Part shown: piece after piece, positions 44,943 to 53,775 of the stretch
How the letters are laid out: every line of letters begins with the position of its first letter
Position numbering within the stretch: position 1 is the stretch's first letter
NCBI RefSeq assembly: GCF_002270415.1
Contig: NZ_NNRI01000017.1
Span: 372,001 to 436,000, forward strand
Direction of reading: 5' to 3'
Origin: Mesorhizobium sophorae
Lineage (GTDB): Bacteria > Pseudomonadota > Alphaproteobacteria > Rhizobiales > Rhizobiaceae
DNA: 64,000 nucleotides
The notes under the pieces: generated by a model
Seen by the model: only the letters and a program-made list of their open reading frames with translations
What the model was told of the DNA's origin: nothing
Databases searched by the model: none
Program-made: the position numbers and the translations under genes

Positions 44943-46541
44943 TCACATCGCGTTGACGTCGAAGTGCAGCCGCTTGGCCGAGTCGATCGACTTGTGCGCC
45001 TTGACCTGCTCCAGCACGTTTTCCGGGAACGGCGCATCGAGATAGAGCAGCGCGATGGCATCGCCGCCCGGCCGGTTGCGACCAAGCTGGAAGTTGGCGA
45101 TGTTGACGCCGTTCTCGCCGCACACCGTGCCCAGCAGGCCGATGATGCCCGGCGCGTCGGCATTGGTCGTATAGAGCATGTGCTGGCCGACCTCGGCGTC
45201 GAGATTGATGCCCTTGATCTGGATGAAACGCGGCTTGCCGTCTGAGAAGCAGGTGCCGGCGATCGAGCGTGTCTTGTGCTCGGTCTTGACCGTCAGCTTG
45301 ATGTAGCCGTCGAACACGCCGGACTTGTCGCGCTTAACCTCGGCAACGATGATGCCGCGCTCCTTCACCATGATCGGCGCCGACACCATGTTGACGTCGG
45401 AGACCTGCGGCCGGATCAGCCCGGCAAGGGTGGCGCTGATCAGCGCGCGCGTGTTCATCGTCGCGGTCGAGCCGTCGAACAGGATCTCGACCTCCGTGAT
45501 CGGGTCTTCGGTGACCTGGCCGACAAAGGCGCCGAGCACTTCGGCGAGCTTGACGAAGGGCTTCAGCCTCGGCGCTTCCTCGGCGGTGATCGACGGCATG
45601 TTGATCGCGTTGGAGACGGCGCCCTTGATCAGGTAGTCGGCCATCTGTTCGGCGACCTGCAGCGCGACATTCTCCTGCGCTTCCGCCGTCGAGGCGCCGA
45701 GATGCGGCGTTGCCACCACATTCTCCATGCCGAACAACGCGTTCTGCTCGGCCGGCTCGACTTCGAAAACGTCGATGCCGACACCAGCCACCTTGCCGCT
45801 CTTCAGCGCCGCGATCAGGTCGGCTTCGACGACCAGCCCGCCACGCGCGCAGTTGATGATGCGCACGCCGTTCTTCATCTTGGCGATCGCAGCTGCGTCG
45901 ATGATGTTTCGCGTCTTGTCGGTCAGCGGCGTGTGCAGCGTGATGAAGTCGGCGCGGGCGAAAAGCTCATCCAGCTCGACCTTGTCGACGCCAAGCTCTT
46001 CGGCCCGCTTGTCCGACAGGAACGGGTCGAAGGCAATGACATGCATCTTGAGGCCGACGCCGCGCGTGGCGACGATCGAGCCGATGTTGCCGCAGCCGAT
46101 GATGCCCAGCGTCTTGCCGGTGATCTCGACGCCCATGAAGCGGTTCTTTTCCCATTTGCCGGCATGGGTCGAGGCGTTGGCTTCCGGGATCTGGCGCGCC
46201 AGCGCGAAGATCATCGCCACCGCATGTTCGGCGGTGGTGATCGAATTGCCGAAGGGCGTGTTCATCACGATGATGCCCTTGCGACTCGCCGCCGGGATAT
46301 CGACATTGTCGACACCGATGCCGGCGCGGCCGATGACCTTGAGATTGGTGGCGGCATTGATCAGCTTTTCGGTGACCTTGGTCGCCGAGCGGATGGCGAG
46401 GCCGTCATACTGGCCGATCACTTCGGCGAGCTTTTCCTTGTCCTTGCCGAGGTCGGGCAGATAGTCGACCTCGACGCCGCGATCCTTGAAGATCTGCACG
46501 GCGGTGGGAGAAAGTTTGTCTGAGACGAGAACGCGAGGCAT
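44943..46541 (-). CDS. serA: D-3-phosphoglycerate dehydrogenase
   Basis: A 532-residue NAD-dependent enzyme, first step of serine synthesis. The cofactor loop is TLGIIGCGNIGSIVA, the catalytic Arg in NCARGGLVVE and the His/Glu region ATPHLGASTAEAQENVA. It is the long form, with an intervening domain and a C-terminal ACT domain (ADAPGIIGLLGTVCGENGVN) that binds serine. It follows serC after 143 bases containing a GC-rich intergenic hairpin. The longer open frame past 46541 is the leader read in frame. Confidence 0.97.
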   Translation of the reverse strand: MPRVLVSDKLSPTAVQIFKDRGVEVDYLPDLGKDKEKLAEVIGQYDGLAIRSATKVTEKLINAATNLKVIGRAGIGVDNVDIPAASRKGIIVMNTPFGNSITTAEHAVAMIFALARQIPEANASTHAGKWEKNRFMGVEITGKTLGIIGCGNIGSIVATRGVGLKMHVIAFDPFLSDKRAEELGVDKVELDELFARADFITLHTPLTDKTRNIIDAAAIAKMKNGVRIINCARGGLVVEADLIAALKSGKVAGVGIDVFEVEPAEQNALFGMENVVATPHLGASTAEAQENVALQVAEQMADYLIKGAVSNAINMPSITAEEAPRLKPFVKLAEVLGAFVGQVTEDPITEVEILFDGSTATMNTRALISATLAGLIRPQVSDVNMVSAPIMVKERGIIVAEVKRDKSGVFDGYIKLTVKTEHKTRSIAGTCFSDGKPRFIQIKGINLDAEVGQHMLYTTNADAPGIIGLLGTVCGENGVNIANFQLGRNRPGGDAIALLYLDAPFPENVLEQVKAHKSIDSAKRLHFDVNAM

Positions 46542-46559
46542 GGATTTGATCCTTTGCGA

Positions 46560-46680
46560 TTGGCGTCCCTCCACCTTGAGGGGAGGGTCGGCGCGAAAGC
46601 GCCGGGATGGGGTCCTTGTGGCCGGATCTTCTGGATGTTGGATCGTTGAGCCGGGTGGAGGCGACCCCACCCAGCCCTTC
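46560..46680. other. GC-rich intergenic spacer between serC and serA
   Basis: Holds CCCTCCACC-type and GGCGCGAAAGCGCC (46592-46605) inverted repeats and a GGGATGGGGTC/GACCCCACCC pair. It looks like a small palindromic repeat of the kind dispersed between rhizobial genes; no open frame is supported. Confidence 0.4.
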
Positions 46681-46684
46681 GGAG

Positions 46685-47860
46685 TCAGGCCGCGGCCTTG
46701 AGCGAGGCCTTTTGCGCGGCAAAGGCCCAGTCGAGCCAGGACAGCAGCGCTTCGAGATCGGCGGTCTCCACCGTCGCGCCGCACCAGATGCGCAGGCCGG
46801 GCGGTGCGTCGCGATAGGCGCCGATGTCATAGGCGACACCTTCCTTGTCGAGCACTGAGACCAGCCCCTTGGCGAAAGCCGCCTGCCCGTCGGCGTCGAG
46901 CGCGGACACGTCCGGGTCAGTGAAGGACAGGCAGACCGAGGTGTTCGACCGCGTCGCCGGCTCGACGGCGAGATGACCGAGCCATGAGGACTTGCCGACA
47001 AACCGATCGATCACGGCGGCATTGGCATCGGCCCTGGCGATCAGCGCCTCGAGGCCGCCGATCGACTTTGCCCAGTGCAGCGCGTCGAGGTAATCCTCGA
47101 CGCACAGCATCGACGGCGTGTTGATCGTCTCGCCCTTGAAGATGCCTTCGATCAGCTTGCCGCCCGAGGTCAGGCGGAAGATTTTCGGCAGCGGCCAGGC
47201 CGGCTTGTAGGTCTCCAGCCGCTCGACGGCGCGAGGCGACAGGATCAGCATGCCATGCGCGCCCTCGCCGCCCAGCACCTTCTGCCAGGAGAAGGTGACG
47301 ACATCCAGCTTGTGGAAGTCGAGCCTTTGCGCAAAGGCGGCCGAAGTCGCGTCGCAGATGGTCAGGCCCTTGCGATCCGCGGGAATGAAATCGCCGTTCG
47401 GCACCCGCACGCCCGACGTGGTGCCGTTCCATGTGAAGACCACATCGCGATCGAAGTCGATCTTCGCCAGGTCGGGCAATTGGCCGTAGCCGGCCTCGAT
47501 CTTGCGCACGTCGGCAAGCCTGAGTTGCTTGACCACATCGGTGACCCAGCCGGAGCCGAAGCTCTCCCAGGCGACCATGTCGACGCCGCGCTCGCCGAGA
47601 AGCGACCACAGCGCCATCTCGACTGCGCCGGTGTCCGACGCCGGCACGATGCCGATGCGGTAGTCCGCCGGAACCTGGAGAATTTCCCGCGTCAGCTCGA
47701 TCGCCTGTTCAAGCTTGGCCTTGCCGATCTTGGCGCGGTGCGAACGGCCGAGTGCGGCAGCTTTCAGCGCCTCGACCGACCAGCCGGGGCGTTTTGCGCA
47801 GGGACCTGAGGAGAAATTGGGATTTGCCGGACGGAGTCCGGGCTTCGTATGTGTCGTCAT
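46685..47860 (-). CDS. serC: Phosphoserine aminotransferase
   Basis: A 391-residue PLP enzyme converting 3-phosphohydroxypyruvate and glutamate to phosphoserine and 2-oxoglutarate. The Schiff-base lysine is in SWQKVLGGEGAHGMLILS, and the N-terminal NFSSGPCAKRPGWS is that of the alphaproteobacterial form. GGAAGG lies upstream. First gene of serC-serA, preceded by a leader hairpin. Confidence 0.97.
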   Translation of the reverse strand: MTTHTKPGLRPANPNFSSGPCAKRPGWSVEALKAAALGRSHRAKIGKAKLEQAIELTREILQVPADYRIGIVPASDTGAVEMALWSLLGERGVDMVAWESFGSGWVTDVVKQLRLADVRKIEAGYGQLPDLAKIDFDRDVVFTWNGTTSGVRVPNGDFIPADRKGLTICDATSAAFAQRLDFHKLDVVTFSWQKVLGGEGAHGMLILSPRAVERLETYKPAWPLPKIFRLTSGGKLIEGIFKGETINTPSMLCVEDYLDALHWAKSIGGLEALIARADANAAVIDRFVGKSSWLGHLAVEPATRSNTSVCLSFTDPDVSALDADGQAAFAKGLVSVLDKEGVAYDIGAYRDAPPGLRIWCGATVETADLEALLSWLDWAFAAQKASLKAAA

Positions 47861-47881
47861 CGTGGTCTATCCTTCCAGATA

Positions 47882-47912
47882 GTGGCCCCTCGTTGGGGAG
47901 GGGTGGCCCACG
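47882..47912 (-). promoter_or_regulatory. Probable serC leader RNA motif
   Basis: On the minus strand GTGG-GCCA-CCCCTC, a six-base loop, GAGGGG-CCAC forms an interrupted ten-base stem. It ends 21 bases before the serC start, just ahead of its GGAAGG. Position and shape match my recollection of the 'serC' structured RNA described in alphaproteobacterial serC-serA leaders. The ligand of that motif is unknown; I could not run a covariance model. Confidence 0.6.
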
Positions 47913-48014
47913 GACGGCGATATGCGTTCAGGCTTCAGGCGTCAAGAGGAAAGTTTTTGTCGTTGGCAGGATACCGGCGAACCGTGATCAGGATGTCGCG
48001 ACCTCAAACGCAAA

Positions 48015-48036
48015 CGGCGGATCCGAAGATCCGCCG
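48015..48036 (-). terminator. UUCG-loop terminator
   Basis: A nine-base stem CGGCGGATC and complement closed by a TTCG tetraloop on the minus strand, followed by GTTTGCGTTTG. It lies 28 bases past the stop of the outer-membrane protein gene at 48064. Confidence 0.75.
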
Positions 48037-48063
48037 CCGGTGTTCTTATGTGTACCGAGCCTG

Positions 48064-48834
48064 CTACCAGAGATCGTAGCGCAGCCCGAGCTTGAGCTGA
48101 TGGTTGCTGATCCCTTTGTGGACCGGGAAGGAAGTCAGGCTTTCGGCAGTCACATATTCCGCATCGGGGGCGGAAAAATACTGATAGCCCAGATCGACGG
48201 AAACATTCTTGGACACCTGATAGGCAAGGCCCGCATTCAACGTGTAGGCCAGCGAGTACTTGGTCTTGTCGTCCTGCTGGATCAACTCGCTGGTCGGGTC
48301 ATTGTTGTCGATGAAGCTAGCCGAAAGCTTGCGCGTGCTGCGGACGACACCGATGCCGGCGCCGAGGTAGGGCGTGATCCCGACATAGGTACCAAGGTCG
48401 ACATAGCCGTTGAGCATGCCCGAGAAGGCGTAGTTCTTCAGCGATGCCGATGCCACGGTCGACTCTACCGGCGGCGTCACGATCGCTGAATTGTCATAGC
48501 CGACGCTGATCTTGTTGCCGGGCAGGTAGCCGAGATTGAGATCGGCACGCAGATAATCGTTGAAATGGTAGCCAAAGCCGATGCTGACAAAGATGGGATC
48601 TTCCTTGTCGTCGTAGCTCGCCGGCGTGAAGGTGAAATCCTCGTTCTCGAAGCTCTTCTGCACCAGATAGGAGACATCGCCGCGCAGATACCAGCCAGAG
48701 CCGACCTCGACGGGCACATAGTCCGGCGCCTGGTCGACGTAGATCGGCGGATCATAGTCGGCGGCAAGCGTGGGCGTCAGCGGCATGAGGGCAAGTGCGC
48801 CGAGCGCCAGCGCTATACGCGAAATAACTGTCAT
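48064..48834 (-). CDS. Outer-membrane beta-barrel protein (Omp25/31-like)
   Basis: A 256-residue protein. The signal peptide ends at TPTLA-ADYDPP. The mature part has alternating strands typical of an eight-stranded barrel, with the family-type GSGWYLRGDVSYLVQ near the N-terminus. It ends in LKLGLRYDLW, where the terminal aromatic residue is the usual assembly signal. A paralogue lies 300 bases upstream on the same strand. I would place it in the Rhizobiales Omp25/RopB-like porin group; ligand and topology are not determined. Confidence 0.85.
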   Translation of the reverse strand: MTVISRIALALGALALMPLTPTLAADYDPPIYVDQAPDYVPVEVGSGWYLRGDVSYLVQKSFENEDFTFTPASYDDKEDPIFVSIGFGYHFNDYLRADLNLGYLPGNKISVGYDNSAIVTPPVESTVASASLKNYAFSGMLNGYVDLGTYVGITPYLGAGIGVVRSTRKLSASFIDNNDPTSELIQQDDKTKYSLAYTLNAGLAYQVSKNVSVDLGYQYFSAPDAEYVTAESLTSFPVHKGISNHQLKLGLRYDLW

Positions 48835-49038
48835 GGACCCGACTCCCGAATTTGGCGCCGCCAGCAATTGCAACGGCAGCCATCGTTTCAGGAAGCATTG
48901 TTAACCATAGTGGTTAAGTGCCGGTTAAGGCTAACAGAGCGTTAGCGAATTCATTTCCGGCGGAAGCTTTCATTGCAGGCGACCCACTAACAATTCCCGG
49001 AAAAGTGTCAAACGGATTGCGTCAAGACAAAGAGATAT

Positions 49039-49107
49039 AGCGGTTCTGCGTTTCCATGAAACGCAGAACCGCTCAAACGAAAACCGCCCGGTCGATGCCG
49101 GGCGGTT
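49039..49107 (-). terminator. Two tandem hairpins after the second barrel gene
   Basis: 49082-49107 is a ten-base stem (AACCGCCCGG and complement) followed on the minus strand by TTTTCGTTT, a good terminator 25 bases past the 49133 gene. 49039-49073 is a perfect 16-base stem (AGCGGTTCTGCGTTTC and complement) with a three-base loop. Confidence 0.75.
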
Positions 49108-49132
49108 CGCGAACTTGCTGGGAATGCTAGCG

Positions 49133-49960
49133 TTACTTGGTGTAGACCGGCTCGGGTTCGGGCTGATAGGCAACCACCGGCGCCGCGCAACCGTTGTTCC
49201 CGCCGAACTGATAGCGCAGGCCACCGCGCACCTCGTGGGTGTTGATGCCGCCGTCGAATCCAGGGCCGGCGCTGCTTGCGTCCCATTCGAACATGCGACC
49301 GCCCTGGATGTGGCTGTAGCGATAACCGGCATCAAGGATGATCTTGTCGGTCAGGCAGTAGGAAGCACCGGCCATCAGAGCGTAGGCGAAGCGCCAGTTG
49401 GACGAGCCGGGGTTGAACTCGGTGGTGTTCGGGTCCCTGAGATCATCCCATTTGACATGCGCGCCGCCGATGCCGGCGCCGACATAGGGCGTGATGCCAT
49501 GGTATGTGCCGAGATCGGCATAGGCGTTTGCCAGCAGGAGAAAGGCGCTCATCTTTGACTCTTCGGTCGATGTCGAGACGGCATCCGAAGTGCCGCCGTC
49601 GAAGTTCGACTTGAACCAGTAGTCGGCAGTCAAGTCCGTGCGGAAGTAATCATTGACCTTGTAACCAACACCGCCGCCGAGCGAGAAACCGCCCTTGAGA
49701 TTGGCGAAATCGAAGCTCTTGTTGCCGGGTGTGATCAGGCAATTACAGGGATCGATGGAGTAAGTCATGTAGTCGACGCCGCGCACATCCGACTTGTGAT
49801 AGTCGATATCGCCGCGAATATACCAGCCGCCAATATCGGCCGGCTGCTCGTAGACCGGCGGCGGAGCCTCTTCGACCACCGGGAGGTCGGCTGCGAAAAC
49901 CGGCCCGGTCAGCCCCGCGAACAGCGCAGCGAGCAGGGCCTTTCTTGCTGTATTGAACAT
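49133..49960 (-). CDS. Outer-membrane beta-barrel protein (Omp25/31-like), second copy
   Basis: A 275-residue paralogue of the 48064 protein, sharing the IGGWYIRGDIDYH segment after the signal peptide (ALLAALFAGLTGPVFAADLP). A Pro-rich linker (VVEEAPPPVYEQP) precedes the barrel. It has Cys pairs and ends AYQPEPEPVYTK, beyond the last strand RGGLRYQFGG, so it lacks the usual terminal aromatic residue. The ATG at 49960 follows AGGGGTGACAAGC; a GTG at 49969 is the alternative start. Confidence 0.83.
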   Translation of the reverse strand: MFNTARKALLAALFAGLTGPVFAADLPVVEEAPPPVYEQPADIGGWYIRGDIDYHKSDVRGVDYMTYSIDPCNCLITPGNKSFDFANLKGGFSLGGGVGYKVNDYFRTDLTADYWFKSNFDGGTSDAVSTSTEESKMSAFLLLANAYADLGTYHGITPYVGAGIGGAHVKWDDLRDPNTTEFNPGSSNWRFAYALMAGASYCLTDKIILDAGYRYSHIQGGRMFEWDASSAGPGFDGGINTHEVRGGLRYQFGGNNGCAAPVVAYQPEPEPVYTK

Positions 49961-50137
49961 GCTTGTCACCCCTAGGAAGTTCGGAACGGCGATCGTGTCC
50001 GAAATGCGATTGCTTTCAGTCGTGGATAATGAATTGCAAAGGTTAAAAGGCGTTTAACCCTGTTGCTTAACCACGAATCTCTACACTTCGAGGAATCGGA
50101 GCGCGACTTTCGAGACCGGAAGCGACTGCTGGCCAAC

Positions 50138-50166
50138 AAAAAGCCCGCCAGAAGGGCGGGCCTTTT
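50138..50166 (-). terminator. Terminator of glmM
   Basis: GCCCGCC/GGCGGGC stem with A-rich and T-rich flanks (one bulged base), ending in TTTTTG on the minus strand, about 70 bases past the glmM stop. Confidence 0.8.
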
Positions 50167-50235
50167 GGCAGGCGGATATGCCGAGGCGCGACGCCTGCGT
50201 GGGCTCTGGGCGACGCCCTTCGGGCGCGCTGGGGA

Positions 50236-51588
50236 TCAGGCGGCGCTGCGTGTTTCCGAGATGACTTCGACGATGTCGTTGACGACCGCCTCGACCAGTT
50301 GCGGGTCGTCGCCCTCGGCCATGACGCGGATCAGCGGCTCGGTGCCGGATGGCCGGATGACCAACCGCCCGGCCTTGCCCAGGCGGTGACGGGCGTCCTC
50401 GATGGCTGCCTTGACGGGCGCTTCCTCAAGCGGCTTGCCGCCGGATATATGGACGTTCTTCAGAAGCTGCGGCACCGGTTCGAATTTCTTAGACAACTCG
50501 CTGACCGGCCGACCCTGCCGTTTGATGCAGGCCAGCACCTGCAGCGCCGAAACCAGGCCGTCGCCGGTGGTCGAGAAGTCCGACAGCACGATATGGCCCG
50601 ACTGTTCGCCGCCGACATTGAGCCCATGCGCGCGCATATGCTCCACGACATAGCGGTCGCCGACCTTGGTGCGGTGCAATTGCAGCTTCATGTCGCCGAG
50701 GAAGCGCTCGAGGCCGAGATTGGACATCACCGTCGACACGACGCCGCCGCCGGCAAGCCGCCCGCTCTGGTGCCAGGATTCGGCGATCAGCGCCATGATC
50801 TGATCGCCGTCGACAATCGTCCCGTTCTCATCGACAATGACGACACGGTCGGCATCGCCGTCGAGCGCGATGCCGATGTCGGCGCGCACTTCGTGCACTT
50901 TCTTCTGCAGACCCGCAGGATGGGTCGAACCGCATTCCTTGTTGATGTTGAAGCCGTTGGGTTCGACATTGATGGCGACGACTTCGGCACCCAGTTCCCA
51001 CAGTGCCTCGGGCGCCACCTTGTAGGCGGCGCCATTGGCGCAGTCGACGACGATCCTGAGGCCCGAAAGCGACATCGAGCGCGGCAAGGTGCGTTTGGCG
51101 AATTCGATGTAGCGGTCATGCACGCCGTCGACGCGCTTGGCGCGGCCAAGCCCGTCGGAGTCGGCGAGCGTCAATTCGATGTCCTTGTCGAGCATGCCCT
51201 CGATGCGCTCTTCGATCTCGTCGGAGAGCTTGTAGCCGTCAGGGCCGAACAGCTTGATGCCGTTGTCGTAATAGGGATTGTGCGAGGCCGAGATCATGAC
51301 GCCGATATCGGCGCGCAGCGAACGCACCAGCATGGCGACGGCTGGCGTCGGGATCGGGCCGAGAAGGAACACGTCCATGCCGGCGGCGCACAGGCCGGAC
51401 ACCATCGCATTCTCGATCATGTAGCCCGAAAGCCTGGTATCCTTGCCTAGCACGACGCGATGACGATGACTGCCGCGCTGGAACGAGAGGCCGGCGGCCA
51501 TACCGACCCGCATCGCGATTTCAGCGGTCATCGGAAATTTGTTGGCGCGCCCGCGAATGCCGTCCGTGCCGAAATAATTCCCTGCCAT
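50236..51588 (-). CDS. glmM: Phosphoglucosamine mutase
   Basis: A 450-residue enzyme interconverting glucosamine-6-phosphate and glucosamine-1-phosphate for UDP-GlcNAc and peptidoglycan. The phosphorylated Ser is in MISASHNPYYDNGIK, the metal site is DGDADRVVIVD, and the phosphate-binding loop is RPSGTEPLIRVM. In most Rhizobiales it follows ftsH directly; here a 3.6-kb accessory segment lies between. Family start MAGNYFGTDGIRGRA is at the ATG. Confidence 0.97.
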   Translation of the reverse strand: MAGNYFGTDGIRGRANKFPMTAEIAMRVGMAAGLSFQRGSHRHRVVLGKDTRLSGYMIENAMVSGLCAAGMDVFLLGPIPTPAVAMLVRSLRADIGVMISASHNPYYDNGIKLFGPDGYKLSDEIEERIEGMLDKDIELTLADSDGLGRAKRVDGVHDRYIEFAKRTLPRSMSLSGLRIVVDCANGAAYKVAPEALWELGAEVVAINVEPNGFNINKECGSTHPAGLQKKVHEVRADIGIALDGDADRVVIVDENGTIVDGDQIMALIAESWHQSGRLAGGGVVSTVMSNLGLERFLGDMKLQLHRTKVGDRYVVEHMRAHGLNVGGEQSGHIVLSDFSTTGDGLVSALQVLACIKRQGRPVSELSKKFEPVPQLLKNVHISGGKPLEEAPVKAAIEDARHRLGKAGRLVIRPSGTEPLIRVMAEGDDPQLVEAVVNDIVEVISETRSAA

Positions 51589-51956
51589 GCTTACCAGATT
51601 CCTCGACAGTTCTTTGCCGGCACGTCATGCCACAGTTGGCCAGGGCGCCATGATCACATTGTGTGATTGTATGTTACCAATCCTTAGAAAATCATTGTTG
51701 TGCACTGCACACAACATGACTGCAACCCAATTGCTGAGACTGCCACGCTGCAATATACCAGTCATGCGAGCATTTCAGCGCGGATGCACCTGGAAAAATC
51801 TTGCTCGCAATCCAGCAACAGGCAACAATTTCATCACCTTGTCGGGAGGAGCCAGCTTTGGGCGGTATATACGCCACTTAGCATCTGGCGCAACCGACCG
51901 TTGAGCGTTATTGATTTGCAGGGACGTATCATGGGCTGCTGCAACGGAGAAACGCT
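51589..51956. other. AT-richer intergenic region upstream of glmM and the Cys-repeat gene
   Basis: 368 bases between divergent genes, with lower GC than the neighbours. It holds a seven-base dyad TGTTGTG-N7-CACAACA at 51695-51715 and other TGTG/CACA repeats nearby (51659-51671), which could be an operator. GGAG lies before the 51957 ATG. No gene recognised. Confidence 0.4.
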
Positions 51957-52796
51957 ATGCTCATCCACCGACTTGCCACTTTGACCGGCCTCGCCGTCGC
52001 GACCTTGTTCCTGGCTTCGCCAACCAACGCGCTGACGATGGCCGAGTGCAGCACGAAGTATAACGCCGCCAAGGACGCGGGGACACTCGCCGGGGCGACC
52101 TGGAACCAGTTCCGCAAGGCGCAGTGCGGCACCGATGCCGCCGCGACCACCGATACCAAGCCAGCCGACACCAAGAAGGCAGCTGAAACGAAGCCAGCCA
52201 AGGCAGCCAAGACGACCACCGCCGCGGCAACAGACAGCACCGCCAAGGGTCTGACGGCCAAGGAATGCAGCGCCAAGTACCAGGCGGCGAAGGCTGCCGG
52301 CACCCTGAACGGCATGAAGTGGAACGACTTCCGCAAGGCCGAATGCGCCGCCGGCGCGTCTGCCGCCGCCGACACCAAGCCGGCAACCACCAAGGCTGCC
52401 GCGGCTCCCGCCGACAGGAAGGGTCTGACCATGGCCGAATGCAGCACCAAGTATCAGGCTGCCAAGACGGCCAACACGCTGAAAGGCATGAAGTGGAACG
52501 ACTTCCGCAAGACCGAATGCGGTGCCGCCGCGTCGGATGACGACACGGTGCCGGCTCCGAGTGAGGCAAACTACACCAAAGAGCCGGCAAAGCCGACGAC
52601 GGCTGCGCCGAAGGGCGTCACTTTCCCGTCGGCGATCTCGCCGAAATACGCCAGCGAGACCCCCGGAAAGGGCCGCATGCATACCTGTCTCGACCAGTAC
52701 TATGCCCTCAAGGACGCAAACGCGCTTGGCGGCCTCAAGTGGATCCAGAAGGGCGGCGGCTTCTACAGCCTCTGCAACGCCAAGCTGAAGACCTGA
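51957..52796 (+). CDS. Secreted Cys-repeat protein of unknown function
   Basis: A 279-residue protein with a signal peptide (LTGLAVATLFLASPTNA). Three copies of a roughly 32-residue unit follow (26-57, 99-130, 157-188), of the form ECSxKYxAAKxxxTLxGxKWNDFRKxEC. Each copy has two Cys 26 residues apart (C31/C57, C104/C130, C161/C187). A fourth, diverged copy is at 241-274 (C244/C273). Ala/Thr/Lys-rich linkers separate them. The units resemble small disulphide-bonded helical hairpins; I know no function. Units 2 and 3 share 27 identical bases, pointing to recent duplication. Confidence 0.75.
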   Translation: MLIHRLATLTGLAVATLFLASPTNALTMAECSTKYNAAKDAGTLAGATWNQFRKAQCGTDAAATTDTKPADTKKAAETKPAKAAKTTTAAATDSTAKGLTAKECSAKYQAAKAAGTLNGMKWNDFRKAECAAGASAAADTKPATTKAAAAPADRKGLTMAECSTKYQAAKTANTLKGMKWNDFRKTECGAAASDDDTVPAPSEANYTKEPAKPTTAAPKGVTFPSAISPKYASETPGKGRMHTCLDQYYALKDANALGGLKWIQKGGGFYSLCNAKLKT

Positions 52797-52819
52797 GCGC
52801 CACATAGCCAGACAAACAC

Positions 52820-52853
52820 AAAGGCCCGCGAGGCGTCAGCTTCGCGGGCCTTT
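52820..52853. terminator. Bidirectional terminator
   Basis: Twelve-base stem AAAGGCCCGCGA and complement with a ten-base loop, then TTTTTGTT on the plus strand. It lies 24 bases after the Cys-repeat gene and also after the convergent oxidoreductase pseudogene. Confidence 0.88.
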
Positions 52854-52872
52854 TTGTTGCCTTCAAGCAGTC

Positions 52873-53743
52873 TCAATCGACCTGTTTCGCTGACCGCAGA
52901 AGCTCGACCAGGCTGGTGAGATCGGCGTTGGCCTTGCCGGCCGCCACGCCGCGCTTCATCAGGCCTTGCAGCGGCAGCATGAGTTCGGTGCTGATGCCTG
53001 CGGCCCTGCTGGCATCGATCAGATTGACATAGGCCTCGGCCTGCATGCCGAGATTGGAGGCGACATTGCTGGTGTGGTCGCCGGCGTCGATCTGCTCGGC
53101 CCATTTTGGCAACCCACTTTGCATCGCTTGCAGCCATGACATCAGCAGCGGCATGAATACACCGGCTGGAATTCCCGCCGATCCCGTCAGCGCCAGCGCT
53201 TGGATCACACCCCCGAACAGGCCATACATGCCCGCCAGCAGCGCGATATCGTGAAGCGGTGCCATACCGGCATCTTCGCCCAGATATTTGCTGGTGCCGA
53301 GCGCATCGAGTTGTCCCGAGTGCATGTCGAACCCCTGCCTGGAGCCGCTGTAGAGGATCAGGGCGTGGTACCCGCCGATCATCGGCGGCACCGCCATGAT
53401 ACCGCCATCGACATAATTGGCGCCGTGCGTGACGGCCCACTGCGACATCGCCCGCGCCTGCTCGGGCGTGCCGTTGGTGAGATTGACCAGTGTGCGGCCC
53501 GACAGCGCTTCCCGCGCCGGAGCAAGCGCCTCGTGGACCGTGTCGTAGAAGGCACACCACGATCAGCGGGCTCGACCTGACGGCGTCCTCGACGCTGGCA
53601 GCCACGACAGCGCCCTTGGCCGCCAAAGCGTGCGCCTTTGCGGGAGAACGGTTCCACACCGTCACCACATGGCCTTTGTCGAGAAAGGCCTCGGTGAGAG
53701 CCGTGCCCATGGCGCCAAGGCCGATTACAGTTATTTCGCTCAT
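52873..53743 (-). pseudogene. NAD(P)-dependent beta-hydroxyacid dehydrogenase/imine reductase-like, frameshifted
   Basis: The N-terminal part from 53743 reads EITVIGLGAMGTALTEAFLD with the GxGxxG dinucleotide site, through VEDAVRSSPLIVVCLL. At about 53545-53550 the frame breaks: YDTVHEALAP would follow one base out of phase. The second part continues in another frame (SQWAVTHGANYVDGGIMAVP) to 52873, with the family's C-terminal helices. One inserted or two deleted bases would explain it. GAGAGG precedes the ATG. It is downstream of the SDR and may have formed an operon with it. Confidence 0.82.
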
Positions 53744-53775
53744 CTTGTGCCTCTCGCGGTTCGGGTTTTGAAGGT

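Noticed and set aside
46560..46680. Riboswitch in the serC-serA gap
   Set aside because: The inverted repeats look like an intergenic repeat; no known aptamer core is present.
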